From the NCBI GenBank assembly GCA_002070755.1, contig MWDY01000177.1, positions 1-19,501 on the forward strand: a stretch of 19,501 bases of DNA, given 5' to 3'. This document shows positions 14,611 through 19,501 of this stretch, one piece after another (the first letter of the stretch is position 1; every line of letters starts with the position of its first letter). The stretch is from Spirochaetes bacterium ADurb.Bin110. Its GTDB lineage: Bacteria > Spirochaetota > Spirochaetia > Treponematales > Rectinemataceae. The notes beneath the pieces were generated by a model. It had not been told where the DNA came from. It did no database searches and saw only the letters and a list, made by a program, of their open reading frames with translations. A program made the translations under genes and the position numbers.

Positions 14611-15630
14611 TCAGGTCGATTCGCGTACTACAAGCTGATATGGCAGTTTTATATGTTGCCCGGAAGAGCCATCCAGCATATTCATTACCATTCGTGCAGC
14701 TTCTGCTCCCTTGTCTCGGTCGGGCTGGTGAATAGTAGTCAGACGAGGAGAAACCAACATACTTTCCTGAATATCATCAAATCCTGCCACAGCAACATCT
14801 TCCGGTATCTCTAGACCTAGTCCTTTTGCAGCGATCATAGCTCCTATCGCTGTAATATCCGACATAGCGACAATCGCGGTTGGCCGCGGATCAAGCGAAA
14901 GGATATGGCAAGCGTTCTCATAGCCGCTCTGTATCGAGCCTTTGCAGTTTTGTAGAGATATTCGAGAATCCGTAATCGACAATCCTGCATCTTTTAAGGC
15001 CATTTGAAATCCTTCGAGACGCCTTTGTACAACAATCGAAACAAGCTCGGCTTCGCTCGGTTTTGTATCAGGTTCTAGAGCTAGGATAGCGAGTCGCTTA
15101 TGGCCTCTTTTTAACACATGCTGCATCAATTCTCTTGCAGCATTCTTTTGATCGATTCCTATGTTGATTATGGAAGCCGATTCTTCGCCATCGATCGTCA
15201 CAAAGGGGATGTGGTTCTGCTTAAGCAAGCTTACAACCTCATGCCCAGGCCCGACACCAATTGTGATAAGCCCATCAACATAAGATTTTCTTGCAGCTTC
15301 GATTATTCTACCCCGGATTAGAGGCAAAATGGCAAGAGAGAATTCCCTTCGTTCGCATTCCTCACCTATTCCGCTGATAACTTGAGTCATATGTGGATTT
15401 GCAAAGATATCTCCTATTTTTTGAGGCAGGAGAAGACCAATTGCACCAATACGCTTTGTCGTCAAGCTACGCGCAAAGGGGTTTGGCACATATCCAAGTT
15501 CATCGATAATCGCCATTATCCTGTTATAAGTCTTCTTCGATATTCTATCAGGGTAGTTTAGTGCAAATGAAACGGTGGTCTTCGATACTCCTGCACGTTG
15601 AGCTATATCTTTGATTGTCACTTTAGACAT
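14611..15630 (-). CDS. LacI-family transcriptional regulator
   Basis: A 339-residue repressor-type protein. The N-terminal helix-turn-helix is KVTIKDIAQRAGVSKTTVSF (3-22), and the hinge is LGYVPNPFARSLTTKR (about 46-61). The remainder is a periplasmic-binding-protein-like effector domain, with IGLLLPQKIGDIFANPHMTQ, VDGLITIGVG, NIGIDQKNAARELMQHVLKR, and DVAVAGFDDIQ near the end. Such proteins usually sense sugars or nucleosides; the effector is unknown here. The start is ATG 15628-15630. A TTG twelve codons upstream is also in frame but lies inside the promoter. No ribosome binding site is seen, in line with the promoter at 15638-15666, which predicts a nearly leaderless message. Divergent from the nucleoside kinase gene and upstream of pepF, it may control either and itself. 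Confidence 0.93.
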   Translation of the reverse strand: MSKVTIKDIAQRAGVSKTTVSFALNYPDRISKKTYNRIMAIIDELGYVPNPFARSLTTKRIGAIGLLLPQKIGDIFANPHMTQVISGIGEECERREFSLAILPLIRGRIIEAARKSYVDGLITIGVGPGHEVVSLLKQNHIPFVTIDGEESASIINIGIDQKNAARELMQHVLKRGHKRLAILALEPDTKPSEAELVSIVVQRRLEGFQMALKDAGLSITDSRISLQNCKGSIQSGYENACHILSLDPRPTAIVAMSDITAIGAMIAAKGLGLEIPEDVAVAGFDDIQESMLVSPRLTTIHQPDRDKGAEAARMVMNMLDGSSGQHIKLPYQLVVREST

Positions 15631-15637
15631 GAGATGA

Positions 15638-15666
15638 ATTCTACACAAAAGCCTTCGGCTCGTCAA
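15638..15666 (-). promoter_or_regulatory. promoter of the lacI-family gene (predicted leaderless)
   Basis: On the minus strand TTGACG (15661-15666), exactly 17 bases and TAGAAT (15638-15643). Only seven bases separate the -10 box from the ATG, so transcription would start at or next to the A of ATG. The spacer holds a small palindrome AGCC-TTC-GGCT (15650-15660), a possible operator. Confidence 0.6.
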
Positions 15667-15688
15667 AGCACCAATAATAATCTATAAT
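15660..15688 (+). promoter_or_regulatory. promoter of the nucleoside kinase gene (overlaps the lacI promoter)
   Basis: A perfect TATAAT (15683-15688) has TCGTCA (15660-15665), four of six to consensus, 17 bases upstream. The -35 box covers the same bases as the divergent lacI -35. Nine bases lie between -10 and ATG 15698, so the message would have almost no leader. No Shine-Dalgarno sequence is present. Confidence 0.5.
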
Positions 15689-15697
15689 TCATTAGAA

Positions 15698-17377
15698 ATG
15701 AGCACGATCACTTTAAATATAGATGGCTTCAAAGAAATCTCGGTTCCTATGGGCTCGAGTGCTGAGGAAATCTTCTCACAAGCTGGTATGGAACAAGAAT
15801 GGGGAACTTCTACACATCCTTTTCCCCCTGTTGCTGCTCTAGTCAACAACGAGCTTGCCGCGCTTTCGGCACCGGTCAATGCCGACTGCAAGATTGCTCC
15901 CATTTATCCCGATTCTCCAATGGGAGCCGAAGTATATCGCCATTCCTTATGTTTTCTCCTTGCAATGGCTGCAAAAGCTCTTGTGCCTAAGAGGCGGCTC
16001 ATTGTGAGCATGGCAATAGGCAATGGATATTATCACTACTTCGATGATGAAGAACCTGTTTCGCCACGCCTTCTCGAGTCCCTCTGCTTGTATATGCGCG
16101 ACATAGTGGCCAAGAATCTGCCCATAAAGATTATTATGCAATCTTGGAATTCCGTCTTCGAATACTTTGAACAATCAAATCAAACAGAAACCTATTCTTT
16201 AATGGAATATATAAATGATCCTTTTGTCTTACTCAATGAGTGTCAAGATTATAAGGATCTGCATATAGCGCCCCTTGTTCCGCGCACAGGACTTTTAAGC
16301 ATATGGGAGCTTATGCCATACCGTCGAGGGATGTTGCTCCGTTTTCCTCATACAAAAAAGCCTTATGAAATGGACCCTTTCATAGACATACCTGTGCTCT
16401 ATGACATAGCAGAAGAATATGAACAGAAAGCCAAAGTGCTAAATGCGGGATCTATCGGTGCTCTTAATAAGATAAATCAATCGGGGGGCATTCAGGATTT
16501 TATTCTGATGGCCGAAGCTCTCCAGAATAAAAAACTTGCTTATATTGCAGATATGATTGCCGAAAAATCAGATAAGACAAAAGTCATTCTAATAGCGGGG
16601 CCTTCGAGCTCGGGCAAGACCACCACTGCGAAAAAACTATCGGTGCAGCTAAGGGCTCTTGGCTTCAAACCTATCCATATCGAACTCGATAACTATTTTG
16701 TAGATCGTAGCCATACACCTCTCGATAAGGACGGTAAACCAGATTTCGAATGCTTGGAAGCTCTCGATATCGAATTTCTCAATTGGCAGCTTTTGGATCT
16801 TTTCGAGGGCAAAGAGATCGAACTTCCAGAATTTGATTTCAAAAGCGGTATAAGAAAGCCTTCTGGTACTTTTATTAGCATCAAGCAAAATGAAATACTC
16901 ATGCTTGAAGGTATCCATGGTCTCAATGAGCGGCTTACACCACATATATCTGCAGATAATAAGCTCAAGATATATGTCTCAGCACTGACACAGCTCAATG
17001 TGGACGATCACAACCGAGTGCGGACGACAGACTATCGCCTTCTTCGGCGCATGGTGCGAGATTACAATTTTCGCGGTCATGATGCTCGCGAAACGCTTTC
17101 CATGTGGTCCTCTGTACAGAGGGGCGAACGGCTATATATCTTTCCCTTCCAAGGCGATGCTGATATCGCTTTCAATTCTGCGCTCGATTACGAGCTTGGA
17201 GTGCTAAAGGTATTTGCCGAACCGCTTCTACGCACAGTTAAGCCTCACCACCCTGAATATACCGATGCTCGCCGGATTCAAGCTTTCATCTCGAGCATTT
17301 CGCCTATTTCACCTCAGTATGTACCCAGCGATTCAATTCTGCGTGAATTCATAGGATCTAGCATATTTAAGTATTGA
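15698..17377 (+). CDS. nucleoside (uridine-like) kinase with N-terminal ThrRS-like domain
   Basis: A 559-residue protein in two parts. Residues 1-75 look like a TGS domain (ITLNIDGFKEISVPMGSSAE). Residues about 76-145 resemble the second N-terminal domain of threonyl- and alanyl-tRNA synthetases (YRHSLCFLLAMAAKAL, then GNGYYHYFDDEEPVSPRLLE). The metal motif HxxxH is reduced to H82-x3-F86, so editing activity is unlikely. From about 293 there is a P-loop kinase of the phosphoribulokinase/uridine kinase family: Walker A GPSSSGKT (301-308), ELDNYFVDR (329-337) and LEGIHGLNE. Such fusions occur in spirochaetes, Thermotogales and Firmicutes and are usually annotated as uridine kinase or nucleoside kinase. 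The true substrate cannot be read. Transcribed divergently from the lacI-family gene, with no ribosome binding site. Confidence 0.88.
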   Translation: MSTITLNIDGFKEISVPMGSSAEEIFSQAGMEQEWGTSTHPFPPVAALVNNELAALSAPVNADCKIAPIYPDSPMGAEVYRHSLCFLLAMAAKALVPKRRLIVSMAIGNGYYHYFDDEEPVSPRLLESLCLYMRDIVAKNLPIKIIMQSWNSVFEYFEQSNQTETYSLMEYINDPFVLLNECQDYKDLHIAPLVPRTGLLSIWELMPYRRGMLLRFPHTKKPYEMDPFIDIPVLYDIAEEYEQKAKVLNAGSIGALNKINQSGGIQDFILMAEALQNKKLAYIADMIAEKSDKTKVILIAGPSSSGKTTTAKKLSVQLRALGFKPIHIELDNYFVDRSHTPLDKDGKPDFECLEALDIEFLNWQLLDLFEGKEIELPEFDFKSGIRKPSGTFISIKQNEILMLEGIHGLNERLTPHISADNKLKIYVSALTQLNVDDHNRVRTTDYRLLRRMVRDYNFRGHDARETLSMWSSVQRGERLYIFPFQGDADIAFNSALDYELGVLKVFAEPLLRTVKPHHPEYTDARRIQAFISSISPISPQYVPSDSILREFIGSSIFKY

Positions 17378-17395
17378 GGCGATCTAGCCCTCAAT
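17373..17395 (+). terminator. putative terminator overlapping the kinase stop codon
   Basis: ATTGAGGC and GCCCTCAAT pair with one bulged C around a six-base loop GATCTA. The kinase stop (17375-17377) lies in the left arm. The sequence after it is moderately T-rich (TTCCTATTTCGGTTTCTTTG) but has no clean T run. The 53-base gap to the convergent malic enzyme gene is otherwise empty. Confidence 0.35.
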
Positions 17396-17430
17396 TAGGT
17401 TCCTATTTCGGTTTCTTTGAATTCAGCGAT

Positions 17431-18891
17431 CTATGGTTTCTTTCTCACCTCGGACACCGCAAAATCGAATGCTTCCTGCAACATCTCCTCTGGGATAGCT
17501 GCGATATGTCCATATTTCATCAAGTCTTGCGTAAGAGAGCGTGCAGCTAGAATATCGGCTTTGGCCTTGGAGTAAATATTATCCCAAGTATCGGGAAGCC
17601 TAGCCACTCCTTCTTCTATCGCTGCCATTGCTACATCGGCCGCCTCGCGCGCGAAAACTTCGGTCTCCTCCATTGTTGCAATTATATTGTCAGCGCTTAT
17701 GCCACGAGATTTTGCGAAATCAGCTATAGAGTGGGCGCATCGGATGGCCATATTGTCGGTTATTTTTTTTGAGCGAACAAGCAGAGCGCCTTTCAAAAGC
17801 CCAGGAAAGCAGATGGAGTTATTGACCTGATTTGGAAAATCGCCGCGACCTGTGGCGACTATGTAAGCGCCCTCTTCCTTTGCTGCATAAGGCCAGATTT
17901 CGGGTACTGGATTGGCACAGGCAAAAACAATGGATTTAGGGGCCATCGAGCGAATCCATTCACGTTTCACTGTGTCCGGCCCAGGCGTCGAGAGCGCAAT
18001 TAGTACGTCAGCACCCTTTAAGGCCTCTTCCTCAGTCTCGACGCAACGAGGATTAGTCTGAAGACAGAGCTCCCATTTCCGATAATATCTCTTATCTGTT
18101 TCGATATCTTTGCGATTTCTGTGCAGGCCACCCTTGCTATCGAAAATCACCATGTTCTCTCCCTTGCCACCATCGGCAAGGATTAGTCGGGCAATTGTCG
18201 TATTAGAAGCACCTGCCCCCAGCAATACAATTTTGGCTTCACTAAGCTTCTTACCTGCAAGCTCAAGCGCATTGAGAAGGCCAGCAAGAGTCACACAAGC
18301 AGTACCCTGCGCATCATCATGCCATACAGGGATATCACAGGCTTCCCTCAGTTCATCCAGCACTTTGAAGCAATTTGGCTGGCTGATATCCTCAAGATTT
18401 ACAGCTCCTACTGAAGGTTCTAGCATTTTAACAAAATCGATGATTTTATCAGGATTAGGTTTACCATCGCTGCCTCGGGAATTGATGCAAAGCGCGATTG
18501 CATCTACACCACCCAGATACTTCATGAGGAAAGCCTTGCCTTCCATAACGCCGAGGCCACCAGGAGGCGTACAATCGCCATCGCCTAAAACACGCGTAGA
18601 GTCAGACACGACAGCGACAAGATTTCCTCGGTTTGAGAGCGCAAATGATTGATCATTATCGTCTCGAATAGTTGTCGATACCTTTGAAACGCCTGGCGTG
18701 TACCATACGTTGAACCAGTTGAATCCATAGAGACCTGCCTTGGGTACTATCTGGATTTTCCCTCCGTAAAAACGATGAGTCTTTTCTGAAAGCGTTTTTA
18801 GAAAAATCGTTTGTGCACGAGCTCGCTGGTCCGGTGTCAAATCCTTGGGAAAAGCCTCTGATAGATTGTCTAGACTTAGATTGAGTTTCAT
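17431..18891 (-). CDS. malic enzyme (malate dehydrogenase, oxaloacetate-decarboxylating)
   Basis: Converts malate to pyruvate and CO2 with NAD(P)+. The 486-residue protein has YTPGVSKV (64-71), catalytic K119 in VMEGKAFLMKYLGG and metal ligands in VNLEDISQPN (E167, D168) and WHDDAQGT (D192, D193). The nucleotide loop is LLGAGASNTTIA (224-235), followed by FACANPVPEIWP and TGRGDFPNQVNNS. This is the short bacterial form, with about 50 extra residues at the N-terminus and a long C-terminal helical tail. AAGGAGACT directly before ATG is a strong ribosome binding site. NAD versus NADP use is not certain. It runs convergent with the kinase gene. A perfect TATAAT lies about 70 bases upstream. Confidence 0.93.
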   Translation of the reverse strand: MKLNLSLDNLSEAFPKDLTPDQRARAQTIFLKTLSEKTHRFYGGKIQIVPKAGLYGFNWFNVWYTPGVSKVSTTIRDDNDQSFALSNRGNLVAVVSDSTRVLGDGDCTPPGGLGVMEGKAFLMKYLGGVDAIALCINSRGSDGKPNPDKIIDFVKMLEPSVGAVNLEDISQPNCFKVLDELREACDIPVWHDDAQGTACVTLAGLLNALELAGKKLSEAKIVLLGAGASNTTIARLILADGGKGENMVIFDSKGGLHRNRKDIETDKRYYRKWELCLQTNPRCVETEEEALKGADVLIALSTPGPDTVKREWIRSMAPKSIVFACANPVPEIWPYAAKEEGAYIVATGRGDFPNQVNNSICFPGLLKGALLVRSKKITDNMAIRCAHSIADFAKSRGISADNIIATMEETEVFAREAADVAMAAIEEGVARLPDTWDNIYSKAKADILAARSLTQDLMKYGHIAAIPEEMLQEAFDFAVSEVRKKP

Positions 18892-18959
18892 AGTCTCCTT
18901 CCTTTTGTAATTTGACCCTTTTGGAATGTTCTGGGTCTTTTGTCTATTGTCGCCGAATA

Positions 18960-18988
18960 ATTATAGCCGGCGTGATACGGTTTAATAT
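18960..18988 (-). promoter_or_regulatory. putative promoter of the malic enzyme gene
   Basis: On the minus strand TATAAT (18960-18965) is a perfect -10 box. The region 17 bases upstream (ATATTA, 18983-18988) is a poor -35, so an activator may be needed. The predicted leader is about 60 bases. Confidence 0.4.
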
Positions 18989-19054
18989 TATCATGCGCTT
19001 TGAGGAGGTGCAATAAAAAGAAAGTCGAAAATATAAAGCACAACCCCCCAAAAT

Positions 19055-19073
19055 CTAAGGCGCAACTCCTTGG
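19055..19073 (-). terminator. weak hairpin after the dihydroorotate-dehydrogenase-like gene
   Basis: CCAAGG and CCTTAG pair over six bases with one G-T wobble and a seven-base loop, followed on the minus strand by ATTTTGG. It starts about 14 bases past the gene's stop. The stem is short and the T run poor. Confidence 0.25.
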
Positions 19074-19086
19074 ACGAACGTTTCTA

Positions 19087-19501
19087 TCAGTATATGTCAG
19101 TCAATGCCTTAATATATTGAAGACGATGGTACTCCTCTGGTCTATCGGCATTGATGGCAGCGAGTTTTCCCTGAAGGCCATCGAGAGACGGATAGCCAAG
19201 GGAATCCATAAGGATATTCAAATCTTTGAGTATTGCCTCAATGATCTTCCAGCCTTTTTTATAGATGACAGAACATACTTCGACCGCACTTGCTCCAGCT
19301 AACAGGCATTTTACCGCTGCATCTGCATTGTGAATCCCAGTGGATGAGACGATTTCCAAACCGACCCGTTTATATAGGATCGAAGTCCATCTCAGACTCT
19401 CATGGTATTCGGTCTCGGAACTGAGCGGCTGAGCTCCAGAGAGTCTCATCGTACTCAGATTGAAGTCGAACCTGAAAAACCGATTGAAAAGAACAACAGC
19501 A
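19087..19501 (-). CDS. dihydroorotate-dehydrogenase-like protein, C-terminal part (cut by window edge)
   Basis: The frame is open to the right edge, so the start lies outside. The visible 137 residues begin AVVLFNRFFRFDFNLSTM. They continue with LSSETEYHESLRWTSILYKR, VSSTGIHNADAAVKCLLAGA and SAVEVCSVIYKKGWKIIE, then LGYPSLDGLQGKL. This is the C-terminal half of the FMN-binding TIM barrel in the DHOD-like family: the STGIH and GASAVEVCS segments bind the FMN phosphate. Many bacteria carry such a protein next to or instead of a true PyrD, and its reaction is often untested. The catalytic residues are beyond the window. It precedes the malic enzyme gene on the same strand with a 195-base gap, probably a separate transcript. 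Confidence 0.85.
   Translation of the reverse strand, partial: AVVLFNRFFRFDFNLSTMRLSGAQPLSSETEYHESLRWTSILYKRVGLEIVSSTGIHNADAAVKCLLAGASAVEVCSVIYKKGWKIIEAILKDLNILMDSLGYPSLDGLQGKLAAINADRPEEYHRLQYIKALTDIY

Noticed and set aside
18110..18652. 180-codon plus-strand open frame inside the malic enzyme gene
   Set aside because: Antisense to well-conserved malic enzyme motifs; serine/proline-rich composition typical of a shadow frame.
19001..19046. Strong Shine-Dalgarno-like GAGGAGGTG in the gap before the malic enzyme gene
   Set aside because: No ATG, GTG or TTG follows at a usable distance; frames after it are short or have no recognisable content, so no gene is called.

Overview
The window reads as bacterial chromosome of moderate G+C. 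The gene set fits an anaerobic or fermentative spirochaete (Treponema/Spirochaeta-like): a FabV/TER-type enoyl reductase inside the fatty acid cluster, an SDF-family symporter followed by a PtsN-like EIIA protein, groES standing alone, a threonyl-tRNA-synthetase-like/uridine kinase fusion and a dihydroorotate-dehydrogenase-like protein. That placement comes from recalled family resemblance, not from a search.

Left part, about 1-3020, is accessory DNA. The first 40 bases may be the tail of an unknown gene. From 267 there is the left end and truncated orfA of an IS3-family element. A decayed IS21-family element (535-1714) follows; it keeps both TG...CA ends, but istA and istB are broken by stop codons, a frameshift and internal deletions. 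Next is a tyrosine integrase on the minus strand whose first catalytic arginine region looks shortened, then tRNA-Arg(CCT). This is the usual layout of an integrative element at a tRNA 3' end, with its far end outside the window on the left.

Right of the tRNA the DNA looks like ordinary backbone. A divergent SDF-family transporter has two adjacent perfect palindromes in front of it and is followed by a PTS EIIA (PtsN-like) gene. Convergent with these is a monocistronic groES with its own promoter and terminator. ftsH runs divergently from groES. Next comes a fatty acid elongation cluster, fabH-fabF-fabZ-fabV, ending in an rsmE-like rRNA methyltransferase gene; the last three genes are joined by ATGA overlaps.

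Convergent with rsmE is a lacI-pepF pair: a LacI-family repressor followed by oligoendopeptidase F. The likely pepF terminator lies inside the 3' coding end of rsmE. The lacI gene is divergent from a nucleoside kinase gene. The two predicted promoters overlap at their -35 boxes, and both place transcription starts at or within a few bases of the start codon, so both messages may be leaderless. An NAD(P)-type malic enzyme and the C-terminal part of a dihydroorotate-dehydrogenase-like protein, cut by the window end, close the region on the minus strand.

I did not find a clearly new multi-gene system. The most interesting points are regulatory or structural: the overlapping leaderless divergent promoters, the terminator inside a convergent gene, the paired palindromes before the symporter, and the decayed integrase/IS region with a mismatched tRNA acceptor stem.
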